In this document: piece by piece, positions 51,993-60,367 of the stretch
Numbering within the stretch: the first letter of the stretch is position 1
Layout of the letters: each line of letters starts with the position of its first letter
Assembly (NCBI RefSeq): GCF_017874625.1
Contig: NZ_JAGIKZ010000001.1
Coordinates: forward strand, 310,001-374,000
Direction: 5' to 3'
Length of the DNA stretch: 64,000 nt
Origin: Cytobacillus eiseniae
Lineage (GTDB): Bacteria > Bacillota > Bacilli > Bacillales > Cytobacillaceae
The notes under the pieces: model-generated
Database searches by the model: none
What the model was told of the DNA's origin: nothing
What the model saw: only the letters and a program-made list of their open reading frames with translations
Position numbers and translations under genes: made by a program

Positions 51993-52609
51993 AACCAAAC
52001 TATACTTTGTATTTGGTTACCGAAGAGAGTATACCATTAGAACAACTCCTTCAAACGATTGAAGAAGCGGTTAAAGGTGGCGTAACAATCGTCCAACTTA
52101 GGGAAAAAAGCACTTCTGGGAAAAACTTTTTCCAAAAGGCAATGCGTGTAAAGGCTTTACTGAACCAGTATGAAGTTCCGTTAATTATTAATGATCGTAT
52201 AGATGTTGCTATAGCGATTGAAGCAGATGGCGTTCATGTCGGACAGAGCGATCTTCCTGTTGCTGCAGTTAGAAACATCGTTCCTGCTTCGATGCTAGTT
52301 GGAGTGTCCGTTTCAACTATAGAAGAGGCAAAAGAGGCGGAGGATAATGGCGCTGATTATATCGGGGTAGGCGCAGTATTTCCGACTCATTCAAAAAAAG
52401 ATGCAGAAGTTCTGCCAGAAGGAATGCTTGAGAGAATTACGAATGCTGTTACAATACCAGCTATTGCGATAGGGGGAATAACGCTTAAGCATTTACCTGC
52501 ACTTCGCAGGGCGGGCATTGCTGGGGTCGCAATTGTATCTGGAATTATGAAAGCAAAAGACCCTTATGATGCAGCAATGGCTTATCAAAAGGAATGGACT
52601 ATTCGTTAA
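51989..52609 (+). CDS. thiE: Thiamine phosphate synthase
   Basis: A 206-aa TIM-barrel enzyme joining HMP-PP and thiazole phosphate. Motifs: GGVTIVQLREKSTSGKNF, LIINDRIDVAIAIEADGVHVGQSDLP, GADYIGVGAVFPTHSKKDAE and AIGGI. ATG 51989 follows AGAGGAAGTG and overlaps the thiM stop; the longer frame from 51965 is not needed. It is the last gene of the thiamin operon, followed by a terminator. Confidence 0.96.
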   Translation: MKPNYTLYLVTEESIPLEQLLQTIEEAVKGGVTIVQLREKSTSGKNFFQKAMRVKALLNQYEVPLIINDRIDVAIAIEADGVHVGQSDLPVAAVRNIVPASMLVGVSVSTIEEAKEAEDNGADYIGVGAVFPTHSKKDAEVLPEGMLERITNAVTIPAIAIGGITLKHLPALRRAGIAGVAIVSGIMKAKDPYDAAMAYQKEWTIR

Positions 52610-52644
52610 CTAAATTAATAAATAATGGGTTCAATCGTATGCTG

Positions 52645-52674
52645 AGGTCAACTGTCATTTAGTTGACCTTTTTC
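52645..52674 (+). terminator. Intrinsic terminator of the thiamin operon
   Basis: AGGTCAACT, loop GTCATTT, AGTTGACCT, then TTTTC. Confidence 0.92.
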
Positions 52675-52770
52675 GATTTTTCTAGTTTGATTTATTAATG
52701 GTTTCAGAAAATCTTAAAAAGTTCTATAATTGTAGTTACTATTCATTTTAACCGATAAGGAGAATTGATC

Positions 52771-53616
52771 ATGGAAAAGATTACCCGCATTTCAAATGAA
52801 CTGAGAGATTGGATCATCCAAACATTAAAAAGCGGTGTTAATCCTGAATCTATTGTCGCCGCAATGGTCAAAAAAGGATTTGATCAAGCTTTTGCCTACT
52901 CAATCATTTTACGCATCGTTACAAATCAGTCCATCCAAACCGTTAACAGTAATCAAAGCCCATATATGTATGAATCAACGGCTATTGCTAAAAAGGGAAA
53001 TATCATAAAAACAAGCGATCGTGAAATAAAAGTATTATTGAAAATGGACAAACCATACATTACATATCTTGATAATGTACTAAGTACAGACGAATGTGAC
53101 CAGCTCATCCAGTTATCAAAGGATCGATTGCAGCCATCTGAAATTATCGATCCAGTAACAGGAGACAAAAAATCAGTTCCTGGCAGAACAAGCAAAGGTG
53201 CTTATTATCGATTAAACGAAACAAATCTCATCACTACAATTGAAAGAAGAATTATGGAAATAACGGATCATCCAATTGAAAATGGGGAAGGATTACAAGT
53301 TCTGAATTATGACATCGGAGAAGAATACAAAGCTCATTTTGATTATTTTCCTACCAATCAAATTGATATGACAAAAGGAGGACAAAGAGTAGCAACCTTC
53401 CTCATCTACTTAAATGATGTCGAGGCTGGTGGGGAAACTATTTTTTCAAAAGTTGGTTTATCGATTGTTCCCAAAAAAGGGACTGCTGTATATTTCCATT
53501 ATGGAAATAATCATGGACAAGTCGATCGTTTGTCTTTACATAGCAGTATTCCTGTTCAAGAGGGAGAGAAATGGGTATCAACAAAATGGATTCGCCAAGA
53601 AATGATTTATCAATAA
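52771..53616 (+). CDS. Prolyl 4-hydroxylase-like 2-oxoglutarate/Fe(II) oxygenase
   Basis: A 281-aa protein. An N-terminal helical region (about 1-70) precedes a P4H-type jelly roll (about 90-281). Iron ligands are H-x-D in YKAHFDYF and a distal His, likely in LSLHSSIPV. The 2-oxoglutarate Lys/Trp end reads GEKWVSTKWIRQE. It is similar in kind to the B. anthracis/B. cereus prolyl hydroxylase. It hydroxylates proline in an unknown protein, perhaps a collagen-like spore protein or an elongation factor (inference). AAGGAGAATTG precedes ATG 52771. Confidence 0.9.
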   Translation: MEKITRISNELRDWIIQTLKSGVNPESIVAAMVKKGFDQAFAYSIILRIVTNQSIQTVNSNQSPYMYESTAIAKKGNIIKTSDREIKVLLKMDKPYITYLDNVLSTDECDQLIQLSKDRLQPSEIIDPVTGDKKSVPGRTSKGAYYRLNETNLITTIERRIMEITDHPIENGEGLQVLNYDIGEEYKAHFDYFPTNQIDMTKGGQRVATFLIYLNDVEAGGETIFSKVGLSIVPKKGTAVYFHYGNNHGQVDRLSLHSSIPVQEGEKWVSTKWIRQEMIYQ

Positions 53617-53638
53617 GGACATTGGAAGGAGAATACTT

Positions 53639-54019
53639 ATGAAAATGATCACACCTGCTGAATTAGAAATGAGAATGCTCGAAAATAATGATGTGATTAT
53701 CCTTGATGTACGAGCAGAAGAAAAATATTTAAATGAACATATCGCTGGAAGTATCAATATTGAAAAAACTCATATTTTAAGTGGAAATGAATCTGAAGCT
53801 ATTCAGTCATTACCGAAAAATAAAGAACTGATCATCACTTGTACAACTGGAAATTCAGCAAGGAAATGTGCAGAAATTCTCACTAGTAAAGAATATAATG
53901 TAACATTGCTAGAAGGTGGAATGACTGCATGGAAAGCAAATAAGAACAAAAGCGGAAGCGCCTTGAACATCGCCGTACAAACTGGAAGGTCTCCAACTGA
54001 GATAAAGGAAACACGGTGA
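53639..54019 (+). CDS. Rhodanese-like sulfurtransferase with repeat-derived C-terminus
   Basis: A 126-aa single-domain rhodanese: ITPAELEMRM, IILDVRAEEKYLNEHIAGSINI, the catalytic Cys in CTTGNSARKCAEIL and LLEGGMTAWK. It may move sulfane sulfur between thiol acceptors. GGAAGGAG precedes the ATG. From about residue 104 (KSGSALNIAVQTGRSPTEIK) the frame runs into the dispersed repeat at 53948, and the stop lies inside that repeat, so the last 23 or so residues are not native rhodanese sequence. The domain itself appears complete. Confidence 0.85.
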   Translation: MKMITPAELEMRMLENNDVIILDVRAEEKYLNEHIAGSINIEKTHILSGNESEAIQSLPKNKELIITCTTGNSARKCAEILTSKEYNVTLLEGGMTAWKANKNKSGSALNIAVQTGRSPTEIKETR

Positions 54020-54096
54020 GTGTAAGCGAACCGATGTTGACTTATCGTAGGGAGGAGAACTGAAGTTTGATAGGCGATAGGCGCTGAAGCTGGACG
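53948..54096. repeat. Dispersed structured repeat, copy B
   Basis: About 149 bp matching copy A at 6584-6729, with shared segments such as CATCGCCGTACAAACTGGAA, GATAAAGGAAACACGGTGAG and CCGATGTTGACTTATCG. The end-pairing stems AGCGCCT/AGGCGCT and ATCGCC/GGCGAT are kept. The copies differ by scattered substitutions and a few small indels. This copy overlaps the 3' end of the rhodanese gene. Confidence 0.85.
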
Positions 54097-54160
54097 TAGA
54101 AAAAACTATTCACATTTAATATACAACGTGCGATTTTATAATTTTCTAGACAATGAGGGA

Positions 54161-54196
54161 AAATAAGCGGCCCAGACTAGGCCGCTTATTTTTTTA
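54161..54196 (+). terminator. Intrinsic terminator
   Basis: AAATAAGCGGCC, loop CAGACTA, GGCCGCTTATTT, then TTTTT. It separates the rhodanese and repeat from the MoxR cluster. Confidence 0.92.
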
Positions 54197-54310
54197 TCGA
54201 ATGATGTTCATCTGCATTTTCTATAATTTACAAGATTTTACACAATCCTTTTCGGAAAAATGGTAAAATAGCCGATATGGCATTTATTTGATAAAGGGGG
54301 ATTATATTTT

Positions 54311-55222
54311 TTGGATACAAAATTTAGTAAACCAAAGACATTTGGAGAAATATTGGATCATACGTTCAGTTTAAGTAAAAATCGATTTTCTGATTTTTTC
54401 TTAATTATGCTTATATTAATGGGGCCAGTCTACCTCCTGCAAGCAATCATTCAGCTTTTTTCTGGCACGAGTTTTTTTAGAGAGTTAGGCAATGGAGATA
54501 TGTGGCTTGAGCAAATTATTACAAGCTTTGATGAAACAGTGATCCCGCTAGAATCATCAGTTGGAATTGAACTAGGTGTCATTCTAACAGGATTAATAGG
54601 CATTATTTTATTTCCTATCGCTGAAGCTGCAGTTATATTTGCAATCGATCATATCCGGAAAAATGAGGAATATACAGTAAGCTCTGTCATTAAAGAAGCA
54701 TTTTCACGCTTTTGGCCGATCTTAGGAAGCTCCATTTTATTTGGTCTAATTGTTTTTGGGATCGTACTTGTACCGATCGTTATCGTTAGCTTAACAGGTA
54801 TATTCGGTGCAGTGATTCATCCTGCTTTCGGAATTATTATGGCCATTATATTTTTCTTAGGCTTTGCAGTAGTTGTAGGTTATTTACTAACACGTTGGAG
54901 TTTTTATTTTTGTTCTGTCGTAATTGAAAAAGATTCACCAGGGTTTACAAGAAGTTGGAGACTCACTGGGAAGCGCACATGGCTCTTGATGGGGCTATAC
55001 ATTATTTTTTATATTATTATTGCAACGATTAGTGGGGCTATTGAACTTACTTTCGGACTCGTTTTAGGCAATAGTGTGCTGCAATCAATTATTGTGAATT
55101 TTGCAACGATATTGACCACAATGTTTCTCACTGTTGGATATGCAGTGATGTATTTTGATTTGAAAACGAGACATGATGCAGATGATATTAAAGATTTGAT
55201 TGAAGATTACAAGTCTTATTAA
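54311..55222 (+). CDS. Polytopic membrane protein (GPDPase membrane-domain-like)
   Basis: A 303-aa protein with about six hydrophobic helices. It begins FSKPKTFGEILDHTFSLSKNRF and has WSFYFCSVVIEKDSPGFTRSWRLTGKRTW before the last helices, a pattern of glycerophosphodiesterase-type membrane domains and related uncharacterised proteins. It starts with TTG after AAAGGGGGAT. It is the first gene of the MoxR cluster, 15 bp before the DUF4129 gene, so it probably belongs to that membrane system. Role unknown. Confidence 0.82.
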   Translation: MDTKFSKPKTFGEILDHTFSLSKNRFSDFFLIMLILMGPVYLLQAIIQLFSGTSFFRELGNGDMWLEQIITSFDETVIPLESSVGIELGVILTGLIGIILFPIAEAAVIFAIDHIRKNEEYTVSSVIKEAFSRFWPILGSSILFGLIVFGIVLVPIVIVSLTGIFGAVIHPAFGIIMAIIFFLGFAVVVGYLLTRWSFYFCSVVIEKDSPGFTRSWRLTGKRTWLLMGLYIIFYIIIATISGAIELTFGLVLGNSVLQSIIVNFATILTTMFLTVGYAVMYFDLKTRHDADDIKDLIEDYKSY

Positions 55223-55237
55223 ATAGGTGATTGCTAG

Positions 55238-55906
55238 ATGATGAATGAAAGGCAGGCAAGTGACGAGCTTGAGGCCATTTTAAATCGGAATGAGTATACG
55301 GCGTATTATGATGATTCTAAAGGATTGCTTGCTACTTGGTGGGAAAAGGCAAAGGAATGGTTTGCAGATTTGCTAAGTGATTTATTTCCTTCGATTGCCC
55401 CAACGAGTGCTGTAGCTGGTCCTATACTTATTGGAATTCTCGCAGTTGTTGTTATTACTTTATGCATCATGGCTGGCCTATTCTTCCGTAATCGAAGGAG
55501 GAGTGGCCTAGGACATGAGCATAAGCCGTTGCAAGCATTAGATGAAATTAATTGGTCTTATCAAAAACACTTATCAGAAGCCCAAGCATTGGAGGCAAGT
55601 GGCAATTACACATTATCAACTAGACACTTATTTTTAGCATTGCTGCTTTATTTTCACGAAAAGGAATGGCTAGTTGCGCGGATTTGGAAGACGAATTGGG
55701 AGTATTATGATGAGCTCCGAAAAGTAAATCATCAATGGGCTGAGCGCTTTTTCCATCTTGCCTTGCTTTTTGATGAAGTGACATATGGAGAACATATCGT
55801 TGCAATTGAGGAATTCACTCAATACAAAAGCACCATTATGAGATGGCTAAGGGAGACTGAGACTGAGACTGAGACTGAGCAATCACCAGAAGCTGAAGGG
55901 AGGTAG
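55238..55906 (+). CDS. DUF4129-domain membrane protein
   Basis: A 222-aa protein: N-terminal soluble part (about 1-58), one transmembrane helix (about 60-84), then a cytoplasmic DUF4129-like domain (SEAQALEASGNYTLSTRHLFLALLLYFHEK...WEYYDELR). The C-terminus carries ETETETETE, encoded by four perfect GAGACT hexamers (55853-55876), which could vary in number. In other bacteria DUF4129 proteins sit beside MoxR and DUF58 genes, as here. AGGTGATTG precedes the ATG. Confidence 0.85.
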   Translation: MMNERQASDELEAILNRNEYTAYYDDSKGLLATWWEKAKEWFADLLSDLFPSIAPTSAVAGPILIGILAVVVITLCIMAGLFFRNRRRSGLGHEHKPLQALDEINWSYQKHLSEAQALEASGNYTLSTRHLFLALLLYFHEKEWLVARIWKTNWEYYDELRKVNHQWAERFFHLALLFDEVTYGEHIVAIEEFTQYKSTIMRWLRETETETETEQSPEAEGR

Positions 55907-55914
55907 TCATTCAT

Positions 55915-57054
55915 TTGGAACATTCACGAATAAGAAAACGAGCATGGATTTGGATAAGTGTTTTACTAATGATTTTCATCATCATTAGTTATTACACGAG
56001 CACACAGCAGCCAAAGCCATATCCAAATTATGTTTCTGACTCTCCCTCTCCAACTGGAATAAAAGCATTTTATACATATGTAAAGGAAAATAATATAGGA
56101 AAACAATGGTCACATTCCCCCGAAAAGCTATCAATAGGTATGAAAAATCGTTTGTTGATTATGATTGAGCCATTTTTTATTCCAAATAAAGAAGACATGC
56201 AAGCCTATATCGACTTTATGAAATCAGGAAACACGATTTTATTATTCCATCAAAATCCAAAAGGGATGTTTGATTTAGAAATTGAACATGCCACATTAGA
56301 TAATGCTTTTGAAGATGGGGTGAGGATCTTAAATCAGATTGGCGCATCCTATTCAGCTGAAATAAACTCAGGCATCCGTCTACAAACAAAAAATCAAGAT
56401 AAAAGACTCATTGAAGATGATGCTGGAACAATTGCCTTCAAACGTTCATTTGGAGATGGTTATTTAATCGTTTCTAATTCACCTGAATGGCTAAGAAATG
56501 ACCGAATTCTTGCTAATGATCATTTGTCTTTGGTCCTTGCACTAATCAATGAATCTTCTTCTTCAACAATTCTAATTGATGAATACATCCATGGGTTACA
56601 GAATGAAGCGACTTTTATGACCGTGTATCCTAAGTGGTTTTTAATCTTGCTGCTGCAAGGAATTCTATTGGCTATTTTATGGCTATGGCATGTTGGCAAG
56701 CGATTTGGTCCCATTTTTATTCCACGAGAAGAAAGTGTTCGGTATAGTGATGAAGGCATTCTCGCATTATCTGCTTGGTACTTAAGAGGAAGACTTTATC
56801 ATGAATCTTTATTGATTCAAGCTGATTATATTAAATATTTGCTGCAAGATAAATGGGGAATTCCCTATAGTAAAGAGTGGCAAGATGTATCTGAACATAT
56901 AGTGCGAAGATGGACAAACGTACCTGCTTCAAATGTTCACTCTTTCATCAAAGGGTTACACATGATTTTACAAAAAGAAAAAATAAATAAACAAGAATAC
57001 TTGCAATGGTCGAAAAAGCTTGACCGATTAAGGAAAGAGGTGGAGGAATCTTGA
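55915..57054 (+). CDS. DUF4350-domain membrane protein
   Basis: A 379-aa protein with an N-terminal helix (about 11-27), an extracytoplasmic DUF4350 region (PNYVSDSPSPTGIKAFYTYVKEN...IDEYIHG), a second helix (about 242-261) and a cytoplasmic tail. It starts with TTG after GGGAGG, 8 bp after the DUF4129 gene, and its stop overlaps the MoxR start (TTGA). The function is unknown; the domain pairs with MoxR ATPases in many genomes. Confidence 0.85.
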   Translation: MEHSRIRKRAWIWISVLLMIFIIISYYTSTQQPKPYPNYVSDSPSPTGIKAFYTYVKENNIGKQWSHSPEKLSIGMKNRLLIMIEPFFIPNKEDMQAYIDFMKSGNTILLFHQNPKGMFDLEIEHATLDNAFEDGVRILNQIGASYSAEINSGIRLQTKNQDKRLIEDDAGTIAFKRSFGDGYLIVSNSPEWLRNDRILANDHLSLVLALINESSSSTILIDEYIHGLQNEATFMTVYPKWFLILLLQGILLAILWLWHVGKRFGPIFIPREESVRYSDEGILALSAWYLRGRLYHESLLIQADYIKYLLQDKWGIPYSKEWQDVSEHIVRRWTNVPASNVHSFIKGLHMILQKEKINKQEYLQWSKKLDRLRKEVEES

Positions 57055-57980
57055 AGACAGAAATACAAGACTTACTTGAAAAATATGAAGAACGAATTTT
57101 AGGCCAAAATATGAATCTGAGACTCCTTTTATCTGCAATTTTGTCTGGGGGACATGTCCTACTCGAGGGGGTTCCAGGCACTGGAAAAACACAAATGGTT
57201 AGAACGTTGGCAAGTCTTCTCGGTGGTGACTTCAGCCGAATTCAATTTACACCTGATCTCCTTCCAAGTGATATTACGGGAAGCACAATTTATAATATGA
57301 AGGAAAATACATTTCAAACATTAAAAGGCCCCGTATTTACAAATATTCTTTTGGCTGACGAAATTAATCGGACACCAGCTAAAACGCAAGCTGCTCTTCT
57401 AGAAGCGATGGAGGAAAAGCAAGTAACGATCCAAGGGGAAACCTATCAATTGCCAGACATGTTTTTTGTTGTGGCCACACAAAATCCAATTGAATTTGAA
57501 GGGACATACCCCTTGCCTGAAGCACAGCAAGATCGTTTCCTCTTTAAATTGCATATTAATTTTCCTACATTTGAAGAAGAAAAAAACATTATCCAACAAG
57601 TAATAGAGAAGAATTTTGAAAAAAACTTGGAGACTTCTGTTCTAAGTATAAATGCGTTTTTATCGATAAGAAAAGAAATTGAAAAAGTAACAATCGGTGA
57701 AAATGTAATTGATTATATGATGAAAATAGTAAGAAGAACGAGGGAATCTGAATCCATACGCTTTGGTGCAAGTACGAGAGCTGGAATTTCAATTGGAAAA
57801 GCTGCACAAGCGTGGGCATATTTAGCAGGACGAGATTATGTGACTCCAGATGATGTGAAATTAGTTGCTAAACCCGCATTGAGACATCGAATCCAACTTT
57901 CTCCTCATGTTGAATTGGAGGGATTAACCATTGACCAAATTATTGAAGAGCTTGTGGGGGCGGTTCCTGTTCCAAGATAG
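57051..57980 (+). CDS. MoxR-family AAA ATPase
   Basis: A 309-aa AAA+ protein: Walker A EGVPGTGKT, Walker B LADEINRTPAKTQ, sensor 1 VATQNPIEFEGTYPLPEAQQDRF and sensor 2 GASTRAGISIGKAAQAW. MoxR ATPases act as chaperones that mature protein complexes, often with a DUF58 partner. It starts with TTG overlapping the upstream stop, after GAGGTGGAGG. The DUF58 gene begins inside its last 50 bases, so the two are co-translated. Confidence 0.93.
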   Translation: MKTEIQDLLEKYEERILGQNMNLRLLLSAILSGGHVLLEGVPGTGKTQMVRTLASLLGGDFSRIQFTPDLLPSDITGSTIYNMKENTFQTLKGPVFTNILLADEINRTPAKTQAALLEAMEEKQVTIQGETYQLPDMFFVVATQNPIEFEGTYPLPEAQQDRFLFKLHINFPTFEEEKNIIQQVIEKNFEKNLETSVLSINAFLSIRKEIEKVTIGENVIDYMMKIVRRTRESESIRFGASTRAGISIGKAAQAWAYLAGRDYVTPDDVKLVAKPALRHRIQLSPHVELEGLTIDQIIEELVGAVPVPR

Positions 57981-59289
57981 TGGAATTCTGCCGACAAAAC
58001 GATTGCTATTCATTTTCGTTCTGCTCTCGTTCATTTTTTTCCTTTCTTCTTTTTGGGGAATCTCATGGGAATCCATCATCGCGGTGAATTTGCTCGTATT
58101 GATTGTAAGTCTATTTGATTTATTCTTTACTCCTAAGAAAAAGGAACTTTCATTTCGTCGGTACATGCCTATAGAAATGGAAAGAGGCATTAGCTATCAA
58201 GTGCCAATCGAAATAACGAATCACTCCACTTTTTCATTTAACTTTCAGATAATTGATGCGGTACCACAATCCTTTAAGACAGCTTTTCCCCTTTATGGAA
58301 AGGCTGAAAAAGAAGCAATGGTACATACAACATATGAGGCAATTGCGCCTATAAGAGGTAAATACGAAATAAAGAAGTTATATTTTCGATATACGAGCCC
58401 ACTAGGTTTGTGGGAAAAGCAGTTGACAACTGAAATGATTGATATGGTTAAGGTCATTCCAGATTTATCAGAAACAAAGCGGTATTTAGAAAATGCCCAA
58501 GCATTTTTACTACATGAGGGATTAAAAATTCGAAAACATCAAAATGGGGTAGGTGAATTTTCTAAAATTCGTAACTATGTTGTTGGAGATGATCCTCGTA
58601 AAATTAATTGGCGGCAAACTGCTAAATTGCGTGAAGTAATGACAAATGAATTCGAACCAGAACATGGAAAATATGTAACGGTACTGATTGATTGCGGTAG
58701 AATGATGGGTGCAGAGCTTAAAAAGGGAAATCGTCTAGAAAAGTCATTAGAAGCAGCACTCACAGTATCAGCAGCAGCTCTCAAAAAAGGGGACTACGTA
58801 TCCGTTCTTGCCTTTTCTAAGGATGTCAGTGTTTTTGTTCCTGCTGCTAAAGGGATGGCACATCTGCAAACGATTCTCCAAGCGATTTACAATATACAAG
58901 TTGACGCTTCAGAATCAAATTATGCAGAAGTATTGCATTATCTTGAAATGGTGCAAAAGAAACGCAGCCTCATTTTATTATTTAGTGATGTTCGAACCTT
59001 TTTACATGAGGAAAATGCCTTACTGTACTTAAAAAGGATCAGACAGCGGCATTTATTTCTTATGATTGGTATTGAAGATCAAACCCTCATTAAGAGAATT
59101 GGGATGGAGCCAGATGAACTTCAAAAGGCAATGTCGAAAAGCATCGCCCAACAGCAAATGCTCATCAAAAAACGAGAAAAATTGAAATGGGAAAAACAAG
59201 GCCTCCATATGATTGAGGCCAGTGAAGAGAATTTAGCAACTTCTGCTGTATCTTATTATATTGATATTATGAATCGAAACCTTTTGTAG
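57931..59289 (+). CDS. DUF58-domain protein, MoxR partner
   Basis: A 452-aa protein with two N-terminal membrane helices (about 25-65), an exposed region and the DUF58 core (GVGEFSKIRNYVVGDDPRKINWRQTAKLREVMTNEFE), leading into a von Willebrand A-like fold (VTVLIDCGRMMG). TTG 57931 follows GGAGGG by eight bases, an ideal fit even though it lies 50 bp inside the MoxR gene. The 3' end overlaps the convergent SpoIIM-like gene by 23 bp. Likely a client or adaptor of the MoxR ATPase (inference). Confidence 0.9.
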   Translation: MTKLLKSLWGRFLFQDSGILPTKRLLFIFVLLSFIFFLSSFWGISWESIIAVNLLVLIVSLFDLFFTPKKKELSFRRYMPIEMERGISYQVPIEITNHSTFSFNFQIIDAVPQSFKTAFPLYGKAEKEAMVHTTYEAIAPIRGKYEIKKLYFRYTSPLGLWEKQLTTEMIDMVKVIPDLSETKRYLENAQAFLLHEGLKIRKHQNGVGEFSKIRNYVVGDDPRKINWRQTAKLREVMTNEFEPEHGKYVTVLIDCGRMMGAELKKGNRLEKSLEAALTVSAAALKKGDYVSVLAFSKDVSVFVPAAKGMAHLQTILQAIYNIQVDASESNYAEVLHYLEMVQKKRSLILLFSDVRTFLHEENALLYLKRIRQRHLFLMIGIEDQTLIKRIGMEPDELQKAMSKSIAQQQMLIKKREKLKWEKQGLHMIEASEENLATSAVSYYIDIMNRNLL

Positions 59290-60244
59290 GACGGTTATTC
59301 AATAATATTTTTCCAATGAACACATAGAGAATTAAACCAATTACAGTAATAAAGGCAACTAGATATTTGGCCTCTAACGAAATGGCTGCTGGGGTGATAA
59401 AGCCTTCAATCACTCCAGCAATAATAAATAACGGAATCGTCCCTAATAATAATTGGACAGAGCGTTTTGCTTGCTGCTTTAATTGGAAGCCTCTTGTAAA
59501 TTTTCCTGGAACGAAAAGCTTGTAACCCATTAATAGGCCGGCACCACCTGCAATAAAAATAGCGGTCAATTCAATCATTCCATGTGGAACAATGTATGCC
59601 CAAAAATCATACGTTTTCCCATGATGCCAAAATAAGGCTGCTAGTGCACCAACAATCATGCCATTATAAATTAAAATATATACGGTTAAAAGACCGAACG
59701 TGACACCACCTGCAAAAGCTAAAATAGCTACTTGAATATTGTTTGTCATAATGCTTGCTGACATAAATGAGGAATCCACTTCTCCATCACTACTGCCAAG
59801 TTGTGCAGGATCCACTCCTTGGGCAATCTCTACTGGCAGGATTGAGTACATATGGAGAGGATCCTGCACAATGGAGAAGTAACTTCCTAATCCACCAATT
59901 GTAAAGAGAAGCATTGCGGCAAGGACAAATTTCCATTGTTCTAGCAATAAACCAATAAACTTTGTACTAAAAAAGTAGCGGATTTGCTTCATACTTGAAA
60001 CTTGATCTTTATATAGTAAATTATGTGATTTAGAAACGAGGCCATTCAAGAATGCGGTGACATCCTCTGCTGGAAAATATGTTTGGCTATATGAAAGATT
60101 TTGAGCAGCTTTTTGGTAAAGTCGATAGAACTGATCCATTTCACTTCCTGTTACATGATTTCGTCTTTTCTGTAAAGTAGCCACTAATTGTTCAAGCTGC
60201 TTCCATTCCTCACGGTGCAGCTTAACAAATTGCTTTATATTCAC
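59267..60244 (-). CDS. SpoIIM-like (stage II sporulation protein M family) membrane protein
   Basis: A 325-aa protein: helical cytoplasmic N-terminus (about 1-95), then about five or six transmembrane helices with IVPHGMIELTAIFIAGGAG, the hallmark of the SpoIIM/DUF95 family. GTG 60242-60244 (MNIKQF) follows AAGAAGG by seven bases; GTG 60250 is too close to that site. It is divergent from the RDD gene and convergent with DUF58. The SpoIIM relation is by domain; this longer protein is probably not the engulfment SpoIIM itself. Confidence 0.88.
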   Translation of the reverse strand: MNIKQFVKLHREEWKQLEQLVATLQKRRNHVTGSEMDQFYRLYQKAAQNLSYSQTYFPAEDVTAFLNGLVSKSHNLLYKDQVSSMKQIRYFFSTKFIGLLLEQWKFVLAAMLLFTIGGLGSYFSIVQDPLHMYSILPVEIAQGVDPAQLGSSDGEVDSSFMSASIMTNNIQVAILAFAGGVTFGLLTVYILIYNGMIVGALAALFWHHGKTYDFWAYIVPHGMIELTAIFIAGGAGLLMGYKLFVPGKFTRGFQLKQQAKRSVQLLLGTIPLFIIAGVIEGFITPAAISLEAKYLVAFITVIGLILYVFIGKILLNNRPTKGFDS

Positions 60245-60367
60245 ATCCACACCTTCTTACATTTATATTTAACGCATTAACATTTATCTTCATCACCTTA
60301 TTATAGTAATTTTGTAGATAAATAGAAATAGATAAATGGAAATCCAACCGAAAAGCGAGGGAACGAA

